From positions 124,001 to 188,000 of the forward strand of contig NZ_PYGE01000009.1 of NCBI RefSeq assembly GCF_003014555.1: a DNA stretch of 64,000 nt, read 5' to 3'. Source of the DNA: Haloactinopolyspora alba. Lineage in GTDB: Bacteria > Actinomycetota > Actinomycetes > Jiangellales > Jiangellaceae. The position numbers and the translations under genes were made by a program. The first letter of the stretch is position 1. Each line of letters starts with the position of its first letter. The notes beneath the pieces were generated by a model. The model had not been told where the DNA came from and ran no database searches. It saw nothing but the letters and a program-made list of their open reading frames with translations. This document shows positions 42,046 to 49,692 of this stretch, one piece after another.

Positions 42046-43116
42046 ATGCCAGGGACGACGCAGCACCGGCGGGCACGTGTGCTCGCAGCGGTATCCGCGC
42101 TCGCACTCGCGCTGAGTGCGTGCGGCTCGGACGACGGCTCCTCCACCGACGCCGACGCGGGCGGCGACGGCGGATCCGGTCTGACCGAGATCACGGCGGC
42201 CTCGCAGCCGAACGGCGCCGGGCTCGCCATGTACATCGCCAACGAGCTCGGGTATTTCGAGGAGGAAGGGCTCAGCGTCGACGTCGAGAACTACGCCAGC
42301 GGGCCCGCCTCCCTGACGGCAGGAGCAGCGGGGCAGTGGCAGGCCGGCTGGCTCGGCGCACCGCCCGCCCTGACCGGCGGCAACCAGTTCGGGCTGATCA
42401 TGGCCGGGCTGATGATCACCGAGGACGCCAACCACGTCATGTACATGTCGAAGGACGTGCTGCAGGGAAGCAGCCCGGCCGAGGTCCTGCGGGACAACCG
42501 GGTGGCCACCGGGCAGAACACGCTCGCCGAGCAGGTGATGCGCGGTTGTGCCGAACACCTCGGCGTGGATCCGGCCGCCGTCCAGATCGTGCCGCTCGAC
42601 GGCGGCCAGATCGTCCAGGCGCTCACGTCCGGCCAGGTGAACGTGGTCAACACCTGGTCGTCGCCGGGATACGGCCTGATCGAGAACCCCGACTACGAGG
42701 CGGTGTGCGACGGCGAGCAGGCCGGTGTCTCCGTCGTCGACCCGTACGTCGTCACACCGGAGTTCGCCGAGCAGAACCCCGAGGGCGCGGCCGCGTTCCT
42801 GCGCGCGGTCTACCGGGCCAACGAGTTCATCAACCAGAACCACGAGAAGGCCGTCGACCACATGGAGGACTACTTCCTGTCCATCGGTGTGGACGCGTCC
42901 CGCGCGCAGGCCGACTACGAGACCAGCGTGCGCAACTGGCTGACGCTCGACGAAGCGATCAAGAGCATCGAGTCCGGTGAGACGGCCGGAGCGCTCAAGG
43001 CCAGCGCCGAGTTCTTCGTCGAGGCCGGTGTGTATCCGCAGGCTCCGCCGATCGACGACCTGCTGGCCCAGGGGAAGGAACTGCTGGTGAAGGCCCGCGA
43101 CGGAGCCGGTTCGTGA
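42046..43116 (+). CDS. ABC substrate-binding lipoprotein (SsuA/NMT1-like)
   Basis: ATG 42046 opens a 356-residue protein with a lipoprotein signal: basic start, hydrophobic core AAVSALALALSAC with the lipobox cysteine at residue 26, then a Ser/Asp/Gly linker. The mature part begins LTEITAASQPNGAGLAMYIANELGYFEEEGLSVDVENYASGPASLTAGAAGQWQAGWLGAPPAL, the pattern of SsuA/TauA binding proteins. It would capture the organosulfur or similar ligand outside the membrane. Its stop overlaps the sulfatase GTG by four bases, linking uptake to desulfation. Confidence 0.92.
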   Translation: MPGTTQHRRARVLAAVSALALALSACGSDDGSSTDADAGGDGGSGLTEITAASQPNGAGLAMYIANELGYFEEEGLSVDVENYASGPASLTAGAAGQWQAGWLGAPPALTGGNQFGLIMAGLMITEDANHVMYMSKDVLQGSSPAEVLRDNRVATGQNTLAEQVMRGCAEHLGVDPAAVQIVPLDGGQIVQALTSGQVNVVNTWSSPGYGLIENPDYEAVCDGEQAGVSVVDPYVVTPEFAEQNPEGAAAFLRAVYRANEFINQNHEKAVDHMEDYFLSIGVDASRAQADYETSVRNWLTLDEAIKSIESGETAGALKASAEFFVEAGVYPQAPPIDDLLAQGKELLVKARDGAGS

Positions 43117-45347
43117 CCGAGGACGCCTTCCGCGGGCACGTCGGCCGGACGGTGACGGAGTCCACCCCGTGGTGGGAGCCGCCGGTCCGTCCGGCCGCGG
43201 GAGCGCCGAACATCGTCGTCATCGTCCTGGACGACGTGGGGTTCGGCCAGCTCGGCTGCTTCGGCTCGTCGATCGACACGCCGGCGATGGACGCACTGGC
43301 GGCCGGCGGGCTGCGCTACACCAACTTCCACGCCACCGCACTGTGCTCGACCACCAGGTCGTGCCTGCTCACCGGGCGCAACCACCATGCCGCCGGGGTC
43401 GGTTTCCTGGCCGACTTCGACACCGGTTATCCGTCCTACCGTGGAACGGTGACGCCGCGTGCGACCACGGTGGCCGAGATGCTGGGCGGGCACGGCTACG
43501 GCACTTACCTCTCCGGCAAGTGGCACGTCGTGCCGCCGTCCGCGATGACACCGGCCGGCCCGTTCCACCAGTGGCCCACCGGCCGCGGATTCGACCGCTA
43601 CTACGGGTTCCTCTGGGGCGACGACGACCAGTGGGCCCCGGAACTGTGGTCCGACCAGCACCACGTCGAGCCGCCGGACCGGCCCGACTACCACCTCAGC
43701 GCCGACCTGGTCGACCAGGCCGAACGCTTCATCGCCGACCATGTGAGCGCCGCGCCGGACCGGCCGTTCATGCTCCAGCTCGCCTTCGCGGCCTGCCATG
43801 CTCCGCACCAGGCGCCGCGCGAGTTCATCGACCGGTACGGCGGCGCGTTCGACCACGGCTGGGACGTGGAGCGCGAACGGGTGCTCGCCCGTCAGATCGA
43901 GCTCGGCGTGGTGCCGCCGGGCACGCGGATGCCGGGGGCCAACCCGGGCGTGGCCGCATGGGCGGAGCTCACCGTGGACCAGCGGCGCGTCTACGCCCGG
44001 CTGCAGGAGGCGTTCGCCGGATTCATGGAGCACACGGACGTGCAGATCGCCCGGCTCGTCGACTTCCTCCGCCGGCACCGGCTGTTCGACGACACGATGA
44101 TCGTGCTGCTGTCCGACAACGGCGCCAGCGGGGAGGGCGGCGCGGACGGGTCGATCAACGAGTACCGCTACTTTCTGGACCTGCCCGACGACCTGGCGGA
44201 CAGCCTCGCCGCACTGGACGACATCGGCGGGCCGCACACGCACAATCACTATCCGAGCGGCTGGGCGCAGGCGGGCAACACGCCGCTGAAGTTCTACAAG
44301 AAGCACACGTACGGGGGAGGCGTCCGCACACCGCTGATCGTGCACTGGCCCGGCCACATCAGCGATCCCGGTACCGTCCGCACCCAGTTCCACCACGTCA
44401 TCGACGTGGTGCCCACGCTCCTGGAGGTCGCGGGCGCCGAGGCACCGGACACGTACCGCGGCGTGCCGCAGCTGCCGATGCACGGAACCTCGATGGCGTA
44501 CACGTTCTCGGATGCCGAGGCGGCGAGCGCCCGCCGGCTGCAGTACTTCGAGACGGCGGGGCACCGGGGCCTGTACCGGGACGGCTGGAAGATCGTCACC
44601 AACCATGAGCCGGGCACCGACTTCGACGCCGACCGCTTCGAGCTGTACCGGCTGTCCGACGACTTCTCGGAGTCCGACGACCTCGCAGGTCACCATCCCG
44701 ACGTCGTCGCCGGGATGGTGGACGCCTGGTGGAAGGAGGCCCGGAAGTACGACGTGCTGCCGCTCGACGACCGGATGCAGGAACGCGTCGCCTCGCGCGA
44801 TCCGGCGACCGAGCGGAACCACTACCGTCTGCTGCCCGGTGCGCGGCTGTCGAACGGCTCGGCCGGGCCGAACTTCGCCGGCCGGCCGTTCCGCGTCGTC
44901 GCGCGCCTCGGGCCGAGAGGGGCCGGCGACGGCGTCCTGCTCGCATACGGCCGCCGCGCAGCCGGGTTCTCGCTCTTCGTGCGCGACGGCCGGCTGGTCT
45001 ACGACCTGAACCTTGCCGGCCGGCACACCGTCGTGCGCACACCCGAGCAGCTGCCGTCCGACGCCACGACCCTGGGCATGAGCCTGATCACGACGGGCGA
45101 CGATGCACGGGTCGAGCTGCTGGTCGACGGAACGACAGCCGGCAAGGCCGCGATCCCCCGTGCGTTACCCGCCGGACTCGGCTGCCTGAGCACGCAGTGC
45201 GGGCACAACTCGCCGTCACCGGTCTCGACGCACTACGACCCGCCGTTCACCTTCGGCGGCGACCTGCTCGACGTGGTGATCGAGTTCGGCGACCCGGACG
45301 AGACGGACGGGATCGCGGTCTGGCGATCGGCCCTGGGCGCCGACTGA
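43113..45347 (+). CDS. Arylsulfatase-family protein with atypical CSTTR motif (copy 2)
   Basis: GTG 43113 overlaps the binding-protein stop. The 744-residue protein is a relative of the one at 16654: NIVVIVLDDVGFGQLG (metal ligands D40/D41), SGKWHVVP, AFAACHAPHQAP, VLLSDNGASGEGG and a beta-rich C-terminal domain. The formylglycine site reads CSTTR at residues 78-82, with Thr where the consensus has Pro or Ala (C-x-P/A-x-R), so efficient conversion is uncertain. There is no signal peptide. Being last in an import operon, it probably releases sulfate from an imported sulfate ester inside the cell. Confidence 0.9.
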   Translation: MTEDAFRGHVGRTVTESTPWWEPPVRPAAGAPNIVVIVLDDVGFGQLGCFGSSIDTPAMDALAAGGLRYTNFHATALCSTTRSCLLTGRNHHAAGVGFLADFDTGYPSYRGTVTPRATTVAEMLGGHGYGTYLSGKWHVVPPSAMTPAGPFHQWPTGRGFDRYYGFLWGDDDQWAPELWSDQHHVEPPDRPDYHLSADLVDQAERFIADHVSAAPDRPFMLQLAFAACHAPHQAPREFIDRYGGAFDHGWDVERERVLARQIELGVVPPGTRMPGANPGVAAWAELTVDQRRVYARLQEAFAGFMEHTDVQIARLVDFLRRHRLFDDTMIVLLSDNGASGEGGADGSINEYRYFLDLPDDLADSLAALDDIGGPHTHNHYPSGWAQAGNTPLKFYKKHTYGGGVRTPLIVHWPGHISDPGTVRTQFHHVIDVVPTLLEVAGAEAPDTYRGVPQLPMHGTSMAYTFSDAEAASARRLQYFETAGHRGLYRDGWKIVTNHEPGTDFDADRFELYRLSDDFSESDDLAGHHPDVVAGMVDAWWKEARKYDVLPLDDRMQERVASRDPATERNHYRLLPGARLSNGSAGPNFAGRPFRVVARLGPRGAGDGVLLAYGRRAAGFSLFVRDGRLVYDLNLAGRHTVVRTPEQLPSDATTLGMSLITTGDDARVELLVDGTTAGKAAIPRALPAGLGCLSTQCGHNSPSPVSTHYDPPFTFGGDLLDVVIEFGDPDETDGIAVWRSALGAD

Positions 45348-45423
45348 CGCCGGAAGCGCGGTTGCCCACCCGGCGGTCACAGCCGCGCGCTGATCACGAC
45401 GGCGACGGCGACGGCGACCGATC

Positions 45424-45525
45424 CGGGCCGACCTGACGGCGCTCGCGCTCGAGGCCGGCTCCGCGGCGGACGGGACGGTGAGCAACGACTGGGAGTATCT
45501 GCTGACCACCGCCACCCGGGCGTGA
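45424..45525 (+). pseudogene. Possible gene-end remnant
   Basis: Between the sulfatase and VOC genes one frame reads IRADLTALALEAGSAADG, then TVSNDWEYLLTTATRA before TGA. It resembles a helical protein C-terminus but has no start; upstream it meets a (GGCGAC)n simple repeat near 45398-45420. No family is recognised. Confidence 0.25.
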
Positions 45526-45533
45526 GGGCGGAT

Positions 45534-45938
45534 TCACGACCCGTCGAGGCGGGCCTCGGCGCGGATGGGCTCGAAGAGTTCGACCGGGTTGCCCGACGGA
45601 TCCTCGACGAGCACCTGCTTGCCGCCGACACCGGTGACGATGTCGTTGCGGAAGCGCACCCCGGCCGAGCGGAGCGACTCGGCGGTGCCGGCGAGGTCGG
45701 AGACCTCGATGGTGAACCGGTTCCAGCCGCCCGGGGCCGGCAGCGTGCCGTCGGGCATGGCCTGTCCGCCTCCGCCGGGGCCGCCGGGTGCGTTGAGGGC
45801 GAGACGGAGGTCGCCGCGGGCCAGCATGGCGAAGGTCGGGGCCGGGTGCTGCTGTTCCTCGAACCCGAGATGCCGGCAGTAGAAGTCGATCGCGGCGTCG
45901 ACGTCGTCGACGATGTACCGGAAGCTCACAGTAGCCAT
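45534..45938 (-). CDS. VOC-family (glyoxalase-like) protein
   Basis: The 134-residue protein reads ATVSFRYIVDDVDAAIDFYCRHLGFEEQQHPAPTFAMLARGDLRLALNAPGG, with GGWNRFTIEVSDLAGTAESLRSAGVRFRNDIVTGVGGKQVLVEDPSGNPVELFEP in the second half. These two beta-alpha-beta-beta-beta units are the VOC fold, and the final PSGNPVELFEP carries the usual metal-binding Glu. Its reaction is not known; members include lyases, dioxygenases and resistance proteins. It stands alone. Confidence 0.92.
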   Translation of the reverse strand: MATVSFRYIVDDVDAAIDFYCRHLGFEEQQHPAPTFAMLARGDLRLALNAPGGPGGGGQAMPDGTLPAPGGWNRFTIEVSDLAGTAESLRSAGVRFRNDIVTGVGGKQVLVEDPSGNPVELFEPIRAEARLDGS

Positions 45939-46028
45939 CGGCTTCTCCTTCGCGGTTCGGCCGTGCTCACTCGGATCGTCCCGCTTCGCCGCCCTCGGCG
46001 CAACGGCCAGGTCCGTGCCTGTCCGGCG

Positions 46029-46385
46029 TCAGCAGCAGTGCTCTAGGTAGGCCTGCAGGTCTGCCAGCGCCTGGCGGGTCCGTTCGTTGTCGCCGCGGTA
46101 GAGCACGACCTTCCCGTCGCGGCGCGAGGTGACGATGCCACCGCGACGGAGCAGGGCGAGCTGCTGCGACGCGGTGGACTGGCTGATGCCGGCCTGCTCG
46201 GCGATCTCGCCGACGGACAGCTCCGCGCCACGTGAGAACAGCTGCATGATCTGCTGCCGGGTGGGGCTCGCCAGCGCTTTCAGGAAGTCGTGTGTCTGCG
46301 GGGCGAGCTCTGGCGCGTCACCAGGGGACCCGCAGGTCGGCGCGGGCTCGGTGGCTGCCGCGTGCTCGTCGGTCGGGTCCGGCAT
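46029..46385 (-). CDS. ArsR-family repressor with C-terminal CC pair
   Basis: The 118-residue protein has the ArsR winged helix: FLKALASPTRQQIMQLFSRGAELSVGEIAEQAGISQSTASQQLALLRRGGIVTSRRDGKVVLYRGD. It ends EHCC and has another cysteine near the start (CGSPGD); these three could bind arsenite or a soft metal. It lacks the ELCVCDL metal motif of classical ArsR. A near-perfect AT-rich palindrome (46429-46460) lies between its start and the divergent flavoprotein gene, a standard self-regulated pair. Confidence 0.9.
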   Translation of the reverse strand: MPDPTDEHAAATEPAPTCGSPGDAPELAPQTHDFLKALASPTRQQIMQLFSRGAELSVGEIAEQAGISQSTASQQLALLRRGGIVTSRRDGKVVLYRGDNERTRQALADLQAYLEHCC

Positions 46386-46428
46386 CGACTGGCTCCTCCC
46401 TGTGCCGTCCCTCGAAGCCTAGTCATCC

Positions 46429-46460
46429 ATCGTCATTTTGGCATATTAGAAAATAACGAT
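46429..46460. promoter_or_regulatory. Palindrome between ArsR and flavoprotein genes
   Basis: ATCGTCATTTT (46429-46439) and AAAATAACGAT (46450-46460) pair at 10 of 11 positions around an AT-rich 10-base spacer. It ends at the ATG of the rightward gene and is 44 bases from the ArsR start, as expected for an ArsR operator that blocks both promoters. Confidence 0.7.
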
Positions 46461-47570
46461 ATGTTGTCCGGCATGGACGACAAGACACCAGTGGTGATCA
46501 TCGGTGGCGGGCAGTCGGGGCTCGCGGCAGCCGCGGCGGGCCGTCGGCACGGCACGGACGTCGTGGTTCTGGAGGTCGGCGACCGGCCGGTCGGCACCTG
46601 GCCCGCGTACTACGACAGCCTCACGTTGCTGTCACCGGCGCGATACAGCGCGTTGCCGGGCCTCGAGTTTCCCGGAGACCCGGACCACCACCCGCACCGC
46701 GACGACGTCGTCGCCTATCTCGAGCGGTATGCGTCGACGCTGGGCGTGCCGATCCGGACGGGCGTCGAGGTCGAGGCCGTCGAGCACGCGGACTCGGGCT
46801 TCCTCGTGCGGACGGCGGACGGGCAGTCCCTGCCGGCCTCCGGGGTCGTCTCCGCGGCGGGCTCGCGTCCTGTGCTCCCCGAACTGGCCGGTCAGGACAC
46901 CTTCCGCGGAGAGCTGACGCACATCGCGGACTATCGCAACGTCAAGCCGTACGTCGGCCGGAGGGTGGTCGTCGTGGGGTCCGGCGAGTCCGCGGTGCAG
47001 ATCGCCCACGAACTGGGCGACGTCGCCGACGTCACGTTGACCTCACGTCGTCCGGTCCGTTTCCTGGCGCGCCACCAGCGTGGACAGGACGTGCACCATT
47101 GGTCGGTGACCAGCGGCTTCGACCGGCTGCCGCCGGAGTGGCTGGCACAGGTCGTGCCGGGCCGGCTGGTCAACGACGCGGGGGAGTACGAGCGGGCATT
47201 GGGCGACGGGCGGCTCGAGCGCCGGGCGATGTTCAGCGCCCTGGACGGCGATGCAGTGGTCTGGGCCGACGGCACGCGCGAGCACGTCGACGCGGTCCTG
47301 CTGGCCACGGGGTACGCGCCGCGAGTGGACCACCTGGCCGGGCTCGGCGCGCTGGACGAGCACGGCCTGCCGCTGCACAGCGGTGGTCTGTCGACGACGA
47401 CGCCCGGGCTCGGGTATCTCGGGCTCGAGTTCCAGCGCTCGTTCGCGTCCAACACCCTGCGCGGCGTCGGCCGGGACGCCGAGTACGTCATGGACGCCGT
47501 GGCGGCCTACGCCGGTGGTGCTGCGGCGGCGGTCGGTCTTTCCTCACGCGGCGCGGCGCGGGCGAGATAG
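46461..47570 (+). CDS. Flavin-dependent NAD(P)H monooxygenase-like (CzcO/ArsO-type)
   Basis: ATG 46461 directly follows the palindrome; ATG 46473 also fits and may be the real start, since it begins DDKTPVVIIGGGQSGLAAAAAGRR with the FAD motif. A second dinucleotide motif reads RRVVVVGSGESAVQIAHEL. A GTWPAYYDSLTLLSPARYSALPGLEFPG stretch is usual in class B flavin monooxygenases and CzcO-like proteins. The 369-residue product pairs with an ArsR repressor, which recalls ArsO in arsenic operons; this is a possibility, not a proof. Its 3' end overlaps the methyltransferase gene by 64 bases tail to tail. Confidence 0.9.
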   Translation: MLSGMDDKTPVVIIGGGQSGLAAAAAGRRHGTDVVVLEVGDRPVGTWPAYYDSLTLLSPARYSALPGLEFPGDPDHHPHRDDVVAYLERYASTLGVPIRTGVEVEAVEHADSGFLVRTADGQSLPASGVVSAAGSRPVLPELAGQDTFRGELTHIADYRNVKPYVGRRVVVVGSGESAVQIAHELGDVADVTLTSRRPVRFLARHQRGQDVHHWSVTSGFDRLPPEWLAQVVPGRLVNDAGEYERALGDGRLERRAMFSALDGDAVVWADGTREHVDAVLLATGYAPRVDHLAGLGALDEHGLPLHSGGLSTTTPGLGYLGLEFQRSFASNTLRGVGRDAEYVMDAVAAYAGGAAAAVGLSSRGAARAR

Positions 47571-48268
47571 CTGGCCACGACCCCGTCCGGAGAACGGCTG
47601 ACGTCGTCGACGACGAATCCGGCCCGCTGGAGCATCGGCTCGAACAGCCAGGTGAACGTCGAGTGCTCGTCGCGTACGTGCTCCTCGACGTCCGCCCGGT
47701 GCCATTCGTCGTCGCCCCTGCCGTCGACGGACGCGCACCAGGCCTCGATGCGTTCCTCGGCATCGGCCGGATCGAAGCCGAAGATGACGTCCGACACCCG
47801 GAGGACACCGCCGACGCGGAGCATGCGCCGCGCTCGGTCCAGTGCGATCGCCTTCCAGAAGTCCGGCAGATGGTGCAGTGCATACCGGGTGTACACGAAG
47901 TCGGCGAGTGGCCCGGTGTGCTGGTACGTGAGGAAGCCGGCGCGCACGACCTCGACGTTGGACGCGCCCGCCGCCGACACTTTCGCCCGCAACTGCTCCA
48001 GCATCACGTCCGAGACGTCCACCGCGACCACCCGGGCACATTCCGCCGCGGCCGCCAGCGTGAACTGGCCGGTGCCCGCGCCGAGGTCGACGACCACCGA
48101 CGTGTCGGTCAGCCCGTGCGCGCGCAGCACGGGGACTTCGTCGTCGGCGCCGGCGTCCTCCTTCGCGTCGTACCGCCGGGCGTGCGTGGCGTCGAGGTTC
48201 TCGCGCCCGGCACTGGCCACCTCGTCGAGCAACCACGCTGGACGTCGCGGTTCGTTCGTGATGTCCAC
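47507..48268 (-). CDS. Class I SAM-dependent methyltransferase
   Basis: GTG 48268 is chosen because longer forms read through Arg-rich antisense sequence. The 253-residue protein has the SAM motif VVVDLGAGTGQFTLAAAAEC, acid-loop VVAVDVSDVMLEQL and YALHHLPDFWKAIALDRARRMLRVGGVLRVSDVIFGF, a methyltransferase-11-like core. The substrate is unknown. It overlaps the end of the flavoprotein gene antisense, so it may be tuned against it. It is divergent from the GNAT gene. Confidence 0.88.
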   Translation of the reverse strand: MDITNEPRRPAWLLDEVASAGRENLDATHARRYDAKEDAGADDEVPVLRAHGLTDTSVVVDLGAGTGQFTLAAAAECARVVAVDVSDVMLEQLRAKVSAAGASNVEVVRAGFLTYQHTGPLADFVYTRYALHHLPDFWKAIALDRARRMLRVGGVLRVSDVIFGFDPADAEERIEAWCASVDGRGDDEWHRADVEEHVRDEHSTFTWLFEPMLQRAGFVVDDVSRSPDGVVASYLARAAPREERPTAAAAPPA

Positions 48269-48310
48269 GGGCCCATCATGCAGTAACCGGCCCGGCGTGG
48301 ATCGGCCACG

Positions 48311-48823
48311 ATGGAGGGCGTGAACGCGAGCGTGACGCTTCGGGTCCTGACCGTCGACGACTGGCCGGCGTGGCGCGACGCGCGTCTGGCCGCGCTGGCG
48401 GACGCTCCGCACGCCTTCCGGTTCGGCGTCGAGGGTTGGCGCAACGGCGGTGAGCAGCAGTGGCACGAGCGCTTTCTAGTGCCGGGCACGTACAACCTGC
48501 TGGCGGAGATGGACGGCCGGCTGGCCGGTATGGCACGGGGCGTCCGCGCCGACGACGGTGTCCGTGAGCTGCGGTCGGTGTGGGTCGCGCCCGCGGCCCG
48601 GGGTCGCGGTGTCGGCGACCGGCTGATCGAGGCCGTCGTGTCGTGGGCGACGACCTTCGGGGCGACCGCGTTGCGGCTCAGCGTGGTCCCGGCGAACGAG
48701 GCGGCGATCGCGCTGTACCGGCGCCACGGGTTCGCCGACACGGACGAGCCCGATGCCCTGTTGCCCGACGGCGTCACCCGCGAGCAGGTGATGGTGAAGC
48801 CGCTTCCGAAGGGGCCGACGTGA
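48311..48823 (+). CDS. GNAT-family N-acetyltransferase
   Basis: The 170-residue protein starts at ATG 48311 and reads SVTLRVLTVDDWPAWRDARLAALADAP, then the acetyl-CoA binding motif in ELRSVWVAPAARGRGVGDRLIEAVVSWA (V-x-P-x-x-R-G-x-G-x-G/A pattern), followed by LRLSVVPANEAAIALYRRHGFADT. These match the RimI-like GNAT fold. The acceptor is unknown. Its end lies next to the VapB promoter. Confidence 0.92.
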   Translation: MEGVNASVTLRVLTVDDWPAWRDARLAALADAPHAFRFGVEGWRNGGEQQWHERFLVPGTYNLLAEMDGRLAGMARGVRADDGVRELRSVWVAPAARGRGVGDRLIEAVVSWATTFGATALRLSVVPANEAAIALYRRHGFADTDEPDALLPDGVTREQVMVKPLPKGPT

Positions 48824-48837
48824 TATCGTAAGATATC
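48822..48837. promoter_or_regulatory. GATATC repeat before vapB
   Basis: GATATC-GTAA-GATATC forms an inverted (and direct) repeat 15 bases before the vapB ATG. Its first bases overlap the GNAT stop codon. The position suits an operator bound by VapB or the VapBC complex. Confidence 0.5.
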
Positions 48838-48851
48838 GGAGGTGATCGGTG

Positions 48852-49073
48852 ATGACTGACGTTCTGATCCGCAACGTAGACGATCATGATCTCGCCCGCA
48901 TCGACGAGCGAGCAGCCCGGCTGGGGCTCTCCAGGGGGGAGTACCTGCGGCGTCGTATCACCCAGGCTGCCGGGCATGAAGATGCACACCTGACGGTCAA
49001 GGACCTGCAGCGTGCCGCGGACTTGACGGAGGACCTTCTCGACGACGACGTCATGCGCGAGGCGTGGTCGTGA
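48852..49073 (+). CDS. vapB: VapB-type antitoxin (ribbon-helix-helix)
   Basis: ATG 48852 follows a near-ideal GGAGGTGAT. The 73-residue protein reads [35 protein letters not shown], a ribbon-helix-helix DNA-binding start, followed by a charged C-terminal tail ([26 protein letters not shown]) that would wrap and block the toxin. Its stop overlaps the toxin GTG by four bases. It would bind the GATATC repeat upstream to repress the operon. Confidence 0.88.
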   Translation: MTDVLIRNVDDHDLARIDERAARLGLSRGEYLRRRITQAAGHEDAHLTVKDLQRAADLTEDLLDDDVMREAWS

Positions 49074-49489
49074 CGTTCGAGGGGCCGTGGCTCATCGACA
49101 AGTCCGCTTATGCGCGACTCGGTCGGTCGTCGGGCGCCGAGTTGTGGGCAGATCGGATCGAGCGTGGCCTGGTGCACATAGCCACACCGACCGTCCTCGA
49201 AGTCGGGTACTCGGCTCGCTCCGGCGACAGCTGGGCTGCGTCGGTGACGGCGCCGCCTCTCGCCCTCATGCCGGTGGAGAACGCCACGCCGGCGATCGAG
49301 GCACGCGCGGTCGAGATTCAAGGCGTTCTGGCGCGCCAAGGTCACCACCGCGCACCATCAGTGCCGGACTTGCTGATCGCGGCCACTGCCGAGCTTGCAG
49401 GGCTCGTCGTCCTCCACCAGGACAAGGATTTCAGTCTGATCGCCGAGGTCACCGGGCAACCGCTCGAAGAGCTGGCGACCGCTGGATAG
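49070..49489 (+). CDS. vapC: VapC-type PIN-domain ribonuclease toxin
   Basis: GTG 49070 overlaps the antitoxin stop (GTGA); an earlier in-frame GTG at 49064 adds two residues. The 139-residue PIN protein has the catalytic acids in [10 protein letters not shown] (first Asp), TVLEVGYSA (Glu), [15 protein letters not shown] (Asp) and [10 protein letters not shown] (Asp). VapC toxins cut specific tRNAs or rRNA when the antitoxin is degraded. No other toxin gene is linked. Confidence 0.92.
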   Translation: MTFEGPWLIDKSAYARLGRSSGAELWADRIERGLVHIATPTVLEVGYSARSGDSWAASVTAPPLALMPVENATPAIEARAVEIQGVLARQGHHRAPSVPDLLIAATAELAGLVVLHQDKDFSLIAEVTGQPLEELATAG

Positions 49490-49500
49490 CACGCGAACGA

Positions 49501-49615
49501 TCATGGTTCGCTCGCGTCGACGATGCCGGCGTCGTGCGCGATCAGCCCGGCCTGGGTGCGGTTGGCGCAGTCCAGCTTCTCGAGCAGCTTGGAAACATAC
49601 CCCTTGATCGTGGCC
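49501..49615 (-). pseudogene. 3' fragment of a NarL/LuxR-type response regulator
   Basis: On the minus strand, ending TGA at 49501-49503, the frame reads ATIKGYVSKLLEKLDCANRTQAGLIAHDAGI and a short tail. This is the second half of a NarL-type HTH (recognition helix V-K-x-Y-V-S-K-L-L-x-K-L). The rest of the gene is missing. The break falls exactly at the hairpin element at 49617-49667, after which the glycosidase gene follows. The regulator was truncated by an insertion or deletion. Confidence 0.8.
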
Positions 49616-49616
49616 G

Positions 49617-49667
49617 TTGATCATCGGCACTTACCCGTCGTATGGGCGGGAAAGTGCCGATGATCAA
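49617..49667. repeat. 51-bp hairpin element
   Basis: Perfect 16-bp arms, TTGATCATCGGCACTT (49617-49632) and AAGTGCCGATGATCAA (49652-49667), enclose 19 bases that can pair further (CCCG/CGGG). It directly joins the truncated HTH fragment and lies 26 bases from the glycosidase stop. It may be a REP/MITE-like mobile palindrome or a strong terminator for the leftward glycosidase gene. Confidence 0.75.
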
Positions 49668-49692
49668 GCGGGAGGTCTGGTGGCCGGGCTGC

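Noticed and set aside
48774-48791. TCACCC followed by AGGTGA near the end of the GNAT gene
   Set aside because: The spacing is 6 bases, it is inside coding sequence, and no gene start follows at the usual distance.
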